NCBI GenBank assembly: GCA_019240395.1
Contig: JAFAYM010000141.1
Span: 1 to 42,052 of the forward strand
Direction: 5' to 3'
Length of the DNA stretch: 42,052 nt
DNA from: Acidisphaera sp.
Lineage (GTDB): Bacteria; Pseudomonadota; Alphaproteobacteria; Acetobacterales; Acetobacteraceae
Below the pieces are notes generated by a model, which worked only from the letters and a program-made list of their open reading frames with translations, searched no databases and was not told where the DNA came from. Made by a program: the position numbers and the translations under genes. Shown in pieces: positions 20,128 to 28,170 of this stretch. How positions within the stretch are numbered: position 1 is the stretch's first letter; each line of letters begins with the position of its first letter.

Positions 20128-21537
20128 GTGACCCGCCACCTGATCCTGGATGTCTCGAGCCTGGCTCGATGGACCGGGCCGCCGGTCGGGATGATGCGGG
20201 TCGAGCACGAGCTGGCGTCGCTGGCCCGGCGCCGCCTGCCGCAGATCACCCTCTGCTTCTACGATCCCCGGGAGAATGCCTACCGCCCGCTGCAGCCGGA
20301 ATGGGCGGGGCGGATCATCGGCTGGCAGGGTGCCATCGCCACCGCCGCCCTCGACGAGCGGCAATCGCGGCGGCGCCTCCTGCCCTCGCGCTACCCGATC
20401 GTCATGGCACTCGAGCGGCGACGGCTCACCGCCCGCTCGGCCCGGACGGCACGATGGATGGATCGGCTCCAGCGCCTGGTCCTGGCCCCCAGGGCGCACC
20501 AGTTCCCGCTCGCGGACAAGGCGGGAAACCGGCTCGCCCTGGTCCCTCCCGACCTTGCGCTGGGCAGCGCCATGCTCCTCGGGCCGGGCGACATCGTGCT
20601 CTCCGCCAGTTCGGACTGGCTATATCGCGACATCACGGCGCTGGGCCGGATCAAGCGGCAACGGGGCTTCCGACTTTGCGTGATCTGCAACGACATCATC
20701 CCGCTCAGCCATCCCGAGTTCTTCAGTGCGGCCGATGTCGCGGTGTTCAAGACCTTCTGGGATGCGATGTTCCCGCTCGCCGACCGCGTGCTGGCGATCT
20801 CACGCCAAACCGAGAGCGACGTGCTGGAGTACTGCGCGGGCAGCGGGCTCCGCCCCGGCGCGACGGCCGTGATCCCGATGGGATATCGCGCCGGGGATGA
20901 CCTGTCGGCGGCACCGCTGCGCCCCGGACTGGAGCCCGGGCGCTACGCGCTCTTCGTCAGCACCATCGAGCCGCGCAAGAACCACGCCTTGCTGCTCCGG
21001 GTCTGGCGCCGCCTGCTGGCGGAAGGCGTGCCGCAGCGCCGCCGCTTCAAGCTGGTCTTCGTCGGACGGCCGGGCTGGATGGTGCAGCGGCTGCTGGCAG
21101 AGATCGCCGACACCGCGGCGTTCCAGGGCACGCTGCTGCACCTCGCCGATGTCGAGGACGCGGAACTTTCCACGCTGTACGCGCAGGCGGCGTTCTGCCT
21201 CTACCCCTCGCTGTACGAGGGGTTCGGCCTGCCGGTGATCGAGGCTTTTGCGCGGGGCAGGCCGGTGATTGCCTCGACCGGCGGGGCGCTGCCCGAGGCG
21301 GTGGGCGGCCTCTCGCCGTGCCTTGATCCCGGGGATGACGAGGCCTGGCTCGCGGCGATCCGGCGCTGGATCGAGCAGCCCAGAGTCCTCAGCGAGGCCG
21401 AGGCGCGGGTGCGCGCCGGGTTCGCCCGCCCCGACTGGGAGATTGCGGGGATGCGCATCTTCGAGGCCGCCGGGTTTTTCAGCGCGGCATCAGCAGCGTC
21501 CGGCCACGCAGCAGGAGCCGGCCTAGGCGGGTCCTGA
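20128..21537 (+). CDS. Family 4 glycosyltransferase
   Basis: A 469-residue GT-B fold enzyme. The N-terminus ILDVSSLARWTGPPVGMMRVEHEL is the pattern of rhamnosyl/mannosyl transferases that begin 'LDVS...GI.RVE'. The C-terminal GT4 domain has FVSTIEPRKNHALLLRVWRRL, then the E-x7-E donor motif in YEGFGLPVIEAFARGRPVIAS. The GTG at 20128 was preferred over an in-frame GTG at 20062 because it starts at the conserved strand; neither has a good ribosome binding site. Cytoplasmic or membrane-peripheral; donor sugar unknown. Its 3' end overlaps the convergent GT2 gene by 59 bp. Confidence 0.88.
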   Translation: MTRHLILDVSSLARWTGPPVGMMRVEHELASLARRRLPQITLCFYDPRENAYRPLQPEWAGRIIGWQGAIATAALDERQSRRRLLPSRYPIVMALERRRLTARSARTARWMDRLQRLVLAPRAHQFPLADKAGNRLALVPPDLALGSAMLLGPGDIVLSASSDWLYRDITALGRIKRQRGFRLCVICNDIIPLSHPEFFSAADVAVFKTFWDAMFPLADRVLAISRQTESDVLEYCAGSGLRPGATAVIPMGYRAGDDLSAAPLRPGLEPGRYALFVSTIEPRKNHALLLRVWRRLLAEGVPQRRRFKLVFVGRPGWMVQRLLAEIADTAAFQGTLLHLADVEDAELSTLYAQAAFCLYPSLYEGFGLPVIEAFARGRPVIASTGGALPEAVGGLSPCLDPGDDEAWLAAIRRWIEQPRVLSEAEARVRAGFARPDWEIAGMRIFEAAGFFSAASAASGHAAGAGLGGS

Positions 21538-22441
21538 GCCGCGCACCGCCTTGCCGCCGGGCCAGCGTGAGGGCGGCCTCCGCCGCCGTCCGGTTGCCCG
21601 CCGCCATCGCGTCCCGCGCCGCTCCGAGGGCACGGCCGGTGATTTCCGATCGCAGGCAAGCCTGCGTCATGCCGAGCCCGAGCAGGAAATCGGCGGTCGG
21701 CAAATCGATCCCATCCGCCGGATCGGCGAGCCCGGACCGTCGGCACCGCGCAGCCGCCAGCGCCGCCAGCTCGGACAATATCCGCTGCTCCAGCCCGTGC
21801 CAGGTGCATTGGCCGGGGTGGCGGCGATAGTCGAGCAGCGGCTCCCCGAGATTGCGCAGATCGTGGCGCTCCGAGAGGCGCAGCCACAGATCATAGTCCT
21901 CGCACATCGGGAAGGCGCGATAGCCGCCGGCTGCCAGCACCGCCTGGCGGCGCATGAGCACCGTCGGATGCGCCATGCAATTGGCGGTCTGCAACCTGGC
22001 GCGGATCGCCGCCGGGCTGATCGGCGGGCGGATGACGCCGAGCGGGGTTCCCGCGCCGTCGATGATCCGCCAGGCGCTGCCGATCGCCGCGGTGCCGGGA
22101 TGCGCGGCCAATGCCGCGGTCTGCCGTCCCAGCCGCTCCGGCGCGGCGACATCGTCCGCGTCCATCCGGGCGATCAGCTCGGCGGAGGCGTCGGCGATCG
22201 CCCGATTGAGCGAGGCGACCAGACCGAGAGGGGGCTGCGTCATGACGCGGATCCGGCGATCCGCCGCGGCGGCCCGGGCGAGAATCGCCGGGGTGGCATC
22301 CTCCGATCCGTCGTCGACGATGACGAGTTCGAAATCCTCGAAGGTCTGCCGGCCGATGCTGGCGATCGCCTGGCCGACGAATTGCGCGCCGTTGCGCACC
22401 GGCAGCACGACGCTGACCGCCGCGGCCCGCCGCTTTGCCAT
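21479..22441 (-). CDS. Family 2 glycosyltransferase
   Basis: A 320-residue GT-A enzyme: VSVVLPVRNGAQFVGQAIAS (10-29), VIVDDGSED near 41, LNRAIADASAELIARMDADD with the metal-binding DxD, and CEDYDLWLRL containing the ED acid and basic site. The last 80 residues are helical and Arg/Ala-rich and may lie on the membrane. It adds a sugar to a growing glycan; donor and acceptor are unknown. The ATG is at 22441, 27 bp from the divergent GT2-like gene. The C-terminal 20 codons overlap the convergent GT4 gene. Confidence 0.9.
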   Translation of the reverse strand: MAKRRAAAVSVVLPVRNGAQFVGQAIASIGRQTFEDFELVIVDDGSEDATPAILARAAAADRRIRVMTQPPLGLVASLNRAIADASAELIARMDADDVAAPERLGRQTAALAAHPGTAAIGSAWRIIDGAGTPLGVIRPPISPAAIRARLQTANCMAHPTVLMRRQAVLAAGGYRAFPMCEDYDLWLRLSERHDLRNLGEPLLDYRRHPGQCTWHGLEQRILSELAALAAARCRRSGLADPADGIDLPTADFLLGLGMTQACLRSEITGRALGAARDAMAAGNRTAAEAALTLARRQGGARLRTRLGRLLLRGRTLLMPR

Positions 22442-22468
22442 GCCGCCGTTTTATCCCATCCTGCTGAT

Positions 22469-23212
22469 ATGTCCGAGCCCGCCAGCATCGTGACGGTCAC
22501 GCGCAACGGCTATTTCTTCGTCCGCCTGCTGGTGGAGAAGGTGCGCGAGCTCGCGGCAGGGCGCGACTATGAAATCATCGCCGTCGATCGCGGCAGCAGC
22601 GACGGCACCCGCGACTGGCTGCGCGCGCAGCCCGACGTGCGGCTGATCGGCCTGCGGCAATGGCGGACCAGGGGGCACGGGCATGGCGAGGCGGCGGAGG
22701 CGGGGGTCAGGGCGGCACGGCACGAGCGGATCGTGCTGCTGGATTCCGATGCGCATCCGCTGGACCCAGCCTGGCTCGATGCCTGTATCGGCCGGCTCGA
22801 TGCGCATCATCGCCTCGCCGGGGCCGTGTTCCGCGATCGCCACGCCGGCAATCCGCACGGCTGGTACGTGCACCCGCATTTCATGGCCTTCTTCAAGTCC
22901 GACCTCGGCCGTCTGATCGTGCTGCGCAAGCTGCGCGGCGATACCACGGATACCGGCGAGGAGGCGACGCTGCGGGTGCTTGCCGCGGGGAAAGGCGTCG
23001 TTGGCCATCCCATCGTGTTCTGCCCGCAGTTTGCGGTCGGCCATCCGCGCGTGCCGACCGCGGCCGGCGGCGTCTTTCACGCCTGGTATGTGTCGCGGCT
23101 CGAGCGCAACGAGGCGGAGGTTGCGCGCGAGACCGGCGGCGCGGTGACGCGCGCGCTCTATCTGGCGCCGCTGCAGGCGAAGCTGCGCTCTGCCTACGGC
23201 CTTGCTTACTGA
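22469..23212 (+). CDS. GT2-like glycosyltransferase
   Basis: A 247-residue GT-A-like protein: SIVTVTRNGYFFVRLLVEKV, then IIAVDRGSSDGTRDWL and HERIVLLDSDAHPLDPAWL, which carries a DSD in place of DxD. After that, AGAVFRDRHAGNPHGWYVHPHFMAFF resembles short glycosyltransferases or nucleotide-sugar-binding relatives without a full acceptor domain. The ATG at 22469 has no clear ribosome binding site. It shares a 27-bp gap with the divergent GT2 gene, so both promoters must overlap coding sequence or rely on read-through. Followed by palindromic repeat family 2. Confidence 0.8.
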   Translation: MSEPASIVTVTRNGYFFVRLLVEKVRELAAGRDYEIIAVDRGSSDGTRDWLRAQPDVRLIGLRQWRTRGHGHGEAAEAGVRAARHERIVLLDSDAHPLDPAWLDACIGRLDAHHRLAGAVFRDRHAGNPHGWYVHPHFMAFFKSDLGRLIVLRKLRGDTTDTGEEATLRVLAAGKGVVGHPIVFCPQFAVGHPRVPTAAGGVFHAWYVSRLERNEAEVARETGGAVTRALYLAPLQAKLRSAYGLAY

Positions 23213-23218
23213 GTGCAG

Positions 23219-23348
23219 AAGAAAGGCGAGGGCTCTGCCCTCGACCCGCTGGGGCCCGTCGGCCCCAGACCCCATGACTCAAGTAACGGTTTCCAAGAGC
23301 ATTGCCTTTGGTGGGGGGCGAGGGGGGCAAAGCCCCCTCGCCTTTCTT
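23219..23348 (-). repeat. Palindromic intergenic repeat, family 2, copy 2
   Basis: A 130-bp copy in the opposite orientation to the one at 7658. The ends AAGAAAGGCGAGGG (23219-23232) and CCCTCGCCTTTCTT (23335-23348) are perfect inverses. Read on the minus strand it has the same order of parts as copy 1: GC-rich hairpin, CCAAAGGC-AAT stem (with changes in one arm), GGAAACCGTTACT and GTCATGGGGTCTGG. It fills nearly all of the gap between two glycosyltransferase genes and begins 7 bp after a stop codon. Confidence 0.9.
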
Positions 23349-23353
23349 GCTGA

Positions 23354-24463
23354 ATGAAGATCGCCCTGACGGTGGACCGCTTCGATCCGCTGGGCGGCGG
23401 CCTCGAGAAATGGACCTTCGGCCTCGCCTCCCATCTGGCCGAAGCGGGCCACGAGATCCACGTCGTGACCTTCGCGACCGCCGACCACGCTCTGCCGCTC
23501 ACCGTGCACGTCCTCACCGCCGCGCGCTCGCCGCTGCTTCGCGCCAGGCGCATCGAAGATCACCTCGCGAGGATTGCGCCCGATGTGGTGCACGACATCG
23601 GCGCCGCCTGGTCCGCGGACGTATTCCAGCCGCAGACCGGCTCCCTTCTGCTCAGTCTGGATCGCGAGATCGCTTCCTTCCCGCTGCGTCGCCGGCTGCG
23701 CGCCGCGCTCTCGCCGCGGATGATCCTGCGTCGCTCGCGCATGGATCGGCTGGAGCGCGGGCAGGCGCGCCGCGCGCGGCGGATCATTGCCGTCTCGCGG
23801 CTGGTCCGGGAGCTGCTCGCGGGACGCCACGGCGTCGCCCCCGACGCCATGCCCGTGATCCCGAACGGCGTCGACACCGACGCCTTCTCGCCGGTGCCGC
23901 GGCAGATCGGGCCGGCGGTCCATTTCCTGGCGAGCGCACAGAATTTTTGGCTGAAGGGCGCCGACACCGCCCTGCGCGCGCTGGCGCTGCTCGCCGGCGC
24001 CGGTCATGATGTTCGGCTGGCCATTGCGGGCGCGACCCCGGCCCCGCGGTGGCCGCGGCTCGCCGCGGAGCTCGGGATCGCCGGGCGGGTGCGCTTCTGC
24101 GGCCGCGTCGCCGACATGAAGCCGCTCTTCGCCGCCGCCGACGTATTTCTTCACCCCACGCGGTGGGACGCCTGCAGCCTCTCCACCCTGGAGGCGATGG
24201 CCAGCGGATTGCCGGTGATCACCACCTGCCGGGATGGCGCGAGCGAGCTCATCGAGCACGGACGCAGCGGCTTCGTGCTTGCCGACCCCGATGACGTCCA
24301 CGCGCTGGCGGCGCACATGCGGGCGTTGCGGGACGCCGATCTGCGGCGGCGCCTCGGAGAGGCGGCGAGACAGGCGGCTCTGCGTCATCAACTCAAGCAC
24401 AATTATCGCGCGGTGGAAGCGGTGCTGGTCGAGGCCGCGCGGGGCGCTCCGCCCGCGGGTTGA
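23354..24463 (+). CDS. Family 4 glycosyltransferase
   Basis: A 369-residue GT-B enzyme. The N-terminal acceptor domain begins MKIALTVDRFDPLGGGLEKW, with the glycine loop that contacts the donor. The linker holds IAVSRLVRELL and VIPNGVDTDAF, and the C-terminal GT4 domain has FLASAQNFWLKGADTALRAL and an E-x7-E-like motif in LSTLEAMASGLPVITT. This group includes LPS core heptosyl/glucosyltransferases such as the WaaG type. The ATG at 23354 lies 6 bp past the repeat at 23219-23348. The ribosome binding site is poor and partly overlaps the repeat end. The acceptor is unknown, probably a lipid-linked surface glycan. Confidence 0.9.
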   Translation: MKIALTVDRFDPLGGGLEKWTFGLASHLAEAGHEIHVVTFATADHALPLTVHVLTAARSPLLRARRIEDHLARIAPDVVHDIGAAWSADVFQPQTGSLLLSLDREIASFPLRRRLRAALSPRMILRRSRMDRLERGQARRARRIIAVSRLVRELLAGRHGVAPDAMPVIPNGVDTDAFSPVPRQIGPAVHFLASAQNFWLKGADTALRALALLAGAGHDVRLAIAGATPAPRWPRLAAELGIAGRVRFCGRVADMKPLFAAADVFLHPTRWDACSLSTLEAMASGLPVITTCRDGASELIEHGRSGFVLADPDDVHALAAHMRALRDADLRRRLGEAARQAALRHQLKHNYRAVEAVLVEAARGAPPAG

Positions 24464-24525
24464 GCTTGCGGCGGGAGCGCCAGATGCCAGATACGAACCG
24501 GAGCGCAACCCGTGGGGCCGACTCG

Positions 24526-24556
24526 CCTTGAATGCTAGACCCTCGTGGATGATCCC
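24526..24556 (+). promoter_or_regulatory. Candidate heat-shock (RpoH-type) promoter of cbpA
   Basis: TCGCCTTGAA ending at 24532 matches the RpoH -35 consensus (TCnCCCTTGAA) with one change. A C-rich run, GATCCC at 24551-24556, falls at the expected -10 distance. The pair lies 20 nt before the cbpA ATG. The -10 half is weak and there is no experimental support. Confidence 0.35.
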
Positions 24557-24576
24557 AGCCGATTCCAGGGAAGCCT

Positions 24577-25512
24577 ATGGCGAGCACTGACCTCTACGAA
24601 GCCCTCGGCGTGAAGCGCGACGCCAGCGCGGAGGAGATCCGCAAGGCCTACCGGAAGCTCGCCAAGAAGCACCACCCCGACCTGAATCCTGGCAACAAGG
24701 CGGCCGAAGATCGCTTCAAGGCAGTGGCGTCGGCCTACGACATTCTCTCGGACAGCGAGAAGCGGGGCCGCTACGACCGCGGCGAAATCGACGCCTCCGG
24801 GGAGGCGCGGCCGGAGCGGCCCTTCTATAAGGGCTATGCCGAACGCCCGGGCCGCGGCAAATATCAGACCGCTCAGCCGCCCGGCGCCGGCATGTCCGAA
24901 GAGGAACTGGGCGACATCTTCGCCGAATTCTTCACGGGATCGGCAGGGAGGTCCGGCCCCGAGATCCGTATGCGCGGCCGCGACCAGCACTACGCCCTTG
25001 AAGTCGACTTCCTCGACGCCGTCACCGGCGCCACGCGGCGGCTGACCCTGCCGGACGGCAAGAGCCTCGAGGTGCAGATCCCCCCCGGCATCGAATCGGG
25101 GCAGGTCCTCCGCCTCAAGGGCCAAGGCGGACCGGGGCGCAACGACGGCCCGGCCGGCGACGCCCTGATCGAGATCGCCGTGGCGCCGCACCCGCTGTTC
25201 CGGCGGGAGGGCGACGACCTCCACGTCGAGCTGCCGGTCAGCCTCGCCGAGGCGGTCCTCGGCGGCAAGATCACCGTCCCGACGCCGGCCGGCCCGGTCA
25301 GCATGACCGTCCCGCCGCGCTCGGACACCGGCACTCGGCTGCGCCTGCGCGGCCGCGGCATCCCCGCCCGTGCCGGGCGCCCCGCCGGCGACGAATACGT
25401 GACGCTCAAGGTGCTGCTCGGCAACGCGGACGAGGAGCTCGAGCGGTTCCTTCGGGAATGGTCGGCGAAACACCCGTTCAACCCGCGCCGTGGCCTGACG
25501 GAGGAGCCGTGA
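24577..25512 (+). CDS. cbpA: DnaJ-class co-chaperone, curved-DNA-binding CbpA type
   Basis: A 311-residue type II J-protein. The J-domain (1-70) has the HPD tripeptide at 33-35, which stimulates DnaK ATPase. A short Gly/Pro linker (70-125) follows, then two C-terminal peptide-binding beta domains ([18 protein letters not shown] near 136 and [18 protein letters not shown] near 217). The Cys zinc-finger of DnaJ is absent, as in CbpA. The ATG at 24577 is preceded by AGGGAA. The stop overlaps the GTG of the next gene by 4 bp, the usual cbpA-cbpM arrangement. Confidence 0.95.
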   Translation: MASTDLYEALGVKRDASAEEIRKAYRKLAKKHHPDLNPGNKAAEDRFKAVASAYDILSDSEKRGRYDRGEIDASGEARPERPFYKGYAERPGRGKYQTAQPPGAGMSEEELGDIFAEFFTGSAGRSGPEIRMRGRDQHYALEVDFLDAVTGATRRLTLPDGKSLEVQIPPGIESGQVLRLKGQGGPGRNDGPAGDALIEIAVAPHPLFRREGDDLHVELPVSLAEAVLGGKITVPTPAGPVSMTVPPRSDTGTRLRLRGRGIPARAGRPAGDEYVTLKVLLGNADEELERFLREWSAKHPFNPRRGLTEEP

Positions 25513-25856
25513 TCACCACCGACAGGCTTTGCCGCGAAATCGCCGGCCTGCAGACCGCCGACCTGCTGCGCTGGATCGAGAATGCCTGGGTGCAGCCGGA
25601 GGGCGAGCCCGGCCGATATCTGTTCCAGCAGATCGACGTCGCGCGCGTGCGCCTGATCGTCGAGCTGCGCGACGAGCTGCGCGTCGACGAGGAGGTGCTT
25701 CCGGTCGTGCTGTCCCTGCTCGACCAGCTGCACGAGACGCGGCGGCAGATGCGCCGGCTGCACACCGCGATCAACGAAGCGGCACCGGAGGACGTGAAGC
25801 ACCGCATTCTCGAGCGCCTGATCGGGGCGGCCAGGGAATTGCGGGGGGACCGCTAG
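25509..25856 (+). CDS. cbpM: CbpA modulator, CbpM-like
   Basis: A 115-residue, mostly helical protein coupled to cbpA by a GTGA overlap. It starts with a short Leu-rich segment and [11 protein letters not shown], like the MerR-type N-terminus of CbpM. It continues with [20 protein letters not shown] and a C-terminal helix. In Escherichia coli CbpM binds the CbpA J-domain and blocks its action on DnaK. Identity here rests on context, size and helix pattern, since the family is weakly conserved. Confidence 0.8.
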   Translation: MITTDRLCREIAGLQTADLLRWIENAWVQPEGEPGRYLFQQIDVARVRLIVELRDELRVDEEVLPVVLSLLDQLHETRRQMRRLHTAINEAAPEDVKHRILERLIGAARELRGDR

Positions 25857-25857
25857 C

Positions 25858-27135
25858 CTGCCCCAGGCCGAGTTCTCGACCGAGGCGTCCCCAACCGGGG
25901 CCGTCTTCCTGCGGCGACTGGGCCCCGGGCTGATCACCGGCGCCGCGGACGATGATCCCAGCGGCATCGCCACCTACAGCCAGATCGGCGCGCAATTCGG
26001 CTACGGCCTTGCCTGGACGATGCTGTTCAGCCTGCCGCTCATGGTGGTGATCCAGGAGATCAGCGCGCGCATCGGCTGCGTCACCGGATACGGCATCGCC
26101 TCGAACATCCGCCGGCACTATTCGCCCTGGCTGGTGTGCGGCGTCGTCATCGTGCTGTTCATCGCCAATACCATCAACCTGGCGGCGGATCTCGGCGCGA
26201 TGGGCGCCGCGGTGCGCCTGCTGATCGGCGGCGATTCCCGGCTCTATACGATGCTGCTGGGCATGCTGTGCGTCGCGCTGGAGATCTTCATCCGCTACCG
26301 CACCTACGCCGGCCTGCTGAAATGGCTGACGCTGTCGCTGCTGGCCTATGTCGCCGTCGTCTTCACCGTCAGCATTCCCTGGGGCGCTGCCCTCCGGGCG
26401 ATCGCCGTCCCGCATCTCGCCTTCAACGCCGAGACCGCCACCGCAGTGGTCGCGGTTCTCGGGACCACCATCAGCCCCTACCTTTTCTTCTGGCAGTCCT
26501 CGCAGGAGGTGGAAGAGCGGGCGCGGCGCGTCAGCAAGCCGCTCTGCATCACGCCGCGGCAAGCCGGCCCGGAACTGGCGCGCATCAGGGCCGACACCCT
26601 CGTCGGCATGACGGTTTCCAACGTGGTGGCGATCTTCATCATCTTCGCCGCCGCCGCCACCCTTCACGCCAGCGGGATCACCACCATCCAGACCTCCGCG
26701 CAGGCGGCCGAGGCGCTGCGCCCGATCGCCGGCGCGTTCGCCTTCGCAGTCTTCGCCGCCGGCATCGTCGGCACCGGCCTGCTCGCCGTGCCGGTGCTCG
26801 CGGGCTCCGCCGCCTACGCCGTCTGCGAGGCCTTCCGCTGGACACAGGGGCTCGACCGCCGGCTGCGGGAAGCCAAGGCGTTCTATGCGACGATCACCGT
26901 GGCGACCTTGCTCGGGGCCGTTCTGAACTTCACGGCGCTCGACCCGGTGAAGGCGCTTTACTGGGCCGCCGTGGTCAACGGCGTGCTGGCGGCCCCCGTC
27001 ATGGCCGTGATGATGATCATCGCCGGCAATCCGCGGATCATGGGCCGGCTGACCCTGCCCTGGAGCATGACCGTGGTCGGCTGGCTCGCCACGGCAGTCA
27101 TGCTGCTGGCGACGATCGGCTTCCTGTTGCTGTGA
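25858..27135 (+). CDS. NRAMP (SLC11)-family divalent cation transporter, probable CTG start
   Basis: An inner-membrane protein of about 425 residues with some 11 membrane helices. The conserved first helix reads LGPGLITGAADDDPSGIATY at residues 21-40, so the gene must start upstream of the first ATG (26020, residue 55). The frame is open back to 25822 but contains no ATG, GTG or TTG. The best start is CTG at 25858, two bases after the cbpM stop, with a G-rich run (GGGGGG, about 10 nt upstream) as ribosome binding site. The sixth helix has TTISPYLFFW at 203-212 where classical members have the metal-binding Met-Pro-His; here the Met is Ser206. Such variants are grouped with NRAMP-related transporters, some of which carry Mg2+ rather than Mn2+/Fe2+. 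The substrate is therefore uncertain. Confidence 0.88.
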   Translation: MPQAEFSTEASPTGAVFLRRLGPGLITGAADDDPSGIATYSQIGAQFGYGLAWTMLFSLPLMVVIQEISARIGCVTGYGIASNIRRHYSPWLVCGVVIVLFIANTINLAADLGAMGAAVRLLIGGDSRLYTMLLGMLCVALEIFIRYRTYAGLLKWLTLSLLAYVAVVFTVSIPWGAALRAIAVPHLAFNAETATAVVAVLGTTISPYLFFWQSSQEVEERARRVSKPLCITPRQAGPELARIRADTLVGMTVSNVVAIFIIFAAAATLHASGITTIQTSAQAAEALRPIAGAFAFAVFAAGIVGTGLLAVPVLAGSAAYAVCEAFRWTQGLDRRLREAKAFYATITVATLLGAVLNFTALDPVKALYWAAVVNGVLAAPVMAVMMIIAGNPRIMGRLTLPWSMTVVGWLATAVMLLATIGFLLL

Positions 27136-27154
27136 CGGGGGACAAGGAGGGGGC

Positions 27155-27394
27155 ATGACGACGGACGGCAATTCTCCGGGCGACGCAGCGCCGGAGCGCC
27201 AGCTCGCAGACTATCTCGGCTTCGCGCGCGCCCATGGCGCAACTTCCGACAGCCGGCAGTGGATCAGCGATCTCGAGGACATGCTGCGGGTGGCCTGGGT
27301 GCTGATGACCCCCGACCAGCTCGCCGCATTCCGCGGCCACCCCGACATCCTGGCCATCGAGGAGGCTGCCGGCGGCACCTCCGCGCCGCCGTGA
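27155..27394 (+). CDS. Small hypothetical protein
   Basis: A 79-residue soluble, acidic protein beginning MTTDGNSPGD. AAGGAGGGGG lies just upstream of its ATG, one of the best ribosome binding sites in the window. The middle (RQWISDLEDMLRVAWVLMTPDQLAAFRGHPDI) is predicted helical. It is 19 bp after the transporter and its TGA overlaps the next gene's GTG, so it is translationally coupled to the DUF2161 gene. I do not recognise the family. Confidence 0.7.
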   Translation: MTTDGNSPGDAAPERQLADYLGFARAHGATSDSRQWISDLEDMLRVAWVLMTPDQLAAFRGHPDILAIEEAAGGTSAPP

Positions 27395-28119
27395 ACCGGC
27401 CGCCGGAGACTGCGCTCTACGCGCCGGTGAAGGCGTTCTTCGAGCGGCATGGCTACCGCGTGAAGGGCGAAATCCGCGGCTGCGACGTCGTCGCTGTGCA
27501 TGATCACGACGGCCAGAAGATCGCCGTCATCGAATTGAAGCTCGGCTTCTCCCTGGACCTGGTCCTGCAAGGGGTCGATCGCTGCGCTCTCGCCGACGAG
27601 GTCTGGCTCGCCGTGAGAGCCGCGCGGGTGGCCCGCAAGCGCGATACGCGCATCGTCAAGCTCTGCCGGATGCTCGGCTTCGGCCTGCTGGCGATCAATC
27701 CGCGCACGAATGCTGTCGAGGTGCGCGCGGAGCCCGGACGCTATCGCGCGCGCGGCAATCTGCAGCGGCGTGTGCGTCTGCTCCGGGAATATCGGGACCG
27801 GCGGGGTGATCCGACGGCCGGCGGCGGCTCGCGCCAGCCCGTGATGACCGCCTACCGGCAGCGCGCGCTGGCCTGCGCCGCAGCTCTGGCGGACGGGCCC
27901 CGCCGCGTCCGCGATCTGGCCGCCGCGGTCCCCGACGCCGGGCTCATCCTGCTGCGCAACGTCTACGGCTGGTTCGAGCGCGAGCGCCGCGGAGTCTATC
28001 GGCTCCGCGCGGCCGGATACCGCGCTCTCAACGACGCAAGACAGAAAGGCGAGGGCTCCGCCCAATCCGCCGATCGATGGGACCCGACAAGGGCAATGCC
28101 CTTGCAACCCGTCACGTAA
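27391..28119 (+). CDS. DUF2161 PD-(D/E)XK nuclease-like protein
   Basis: A 242-residue protein. Residues 8-60 hold YAPVKAFFERHGYRVKGEI, then CDVVAVHD and VIELKLGFSL, the DUF2161 signature. Asp32 and Glu48-Leu-Lys50 match the acid and ExK parts of the PD-(D/E)XK nuclease/phosphodiesterase fold, so metal-dependent cleavage of nucleic acid is possible but not shown. The second half (VMTAYRQRALACAAAL and VYGWFERERRGVYRL) looks like a small winged-helix module. GTG start at 27391, coupled to the previous gene. The last 25 or so residues (after YRALNDARQ) and the TAA come from palindromic repeat family 2, as in the KirBac gene. Confidence 0.8.
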   Translation: MNRPPETALYAPVKAFFERHGYRVKGEIRGCDVVAVHDHDGQKIAVIELKLGFSLDLVLQGVDRCALADEVWLAVRAARVARKRDTRIVKLCRMLGFGLLAINPRTNAVEVRAEPGRYRARGNLQRRVRLLREYRDRRGDPTAGGGSRQPVMTAYRQRALACAAALADGPRRVRDLAAAVPDAGLILLRNVYGWFERERRGVYRLRAAGYRALNDARQKGEGSAQSADRWDPTRAMPLQPVT

Positions 28120-28155
28120 AAGCTCCGGGTCGTTTGCCCTCTGTTGAGGGTCTTG
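28043..28155 (+). repeat. Palindromic intergenic repeat, family 2, copy 3
   Basis: A shortened, diverged copy in the same orientation as the one at 7658: AGAAAGGCGAGGGCTCCGCCC, then CAAGGGC-AAT-GCCCTTG and CAACCCGTCACGTAA. The stem changes from AAAGGC/GCCTTT to AAGGGC/GCCCTT, a paired substitution that keeps base pairing. It encodes the tail and stop of the DUF2161 gene and runs close to the start of the methyltransferase gene. Confidence 0.75.
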
Positions 28156-28170
28156 CTTCATAGTTCAGAA

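Noticed and set aside
25822-26019. Frameshift or pseudogene for the NRAMP-like gene
   Set aside because: The conserved N-terminus is in the same frame as the rest with no stop; only the start codon is non-standard.
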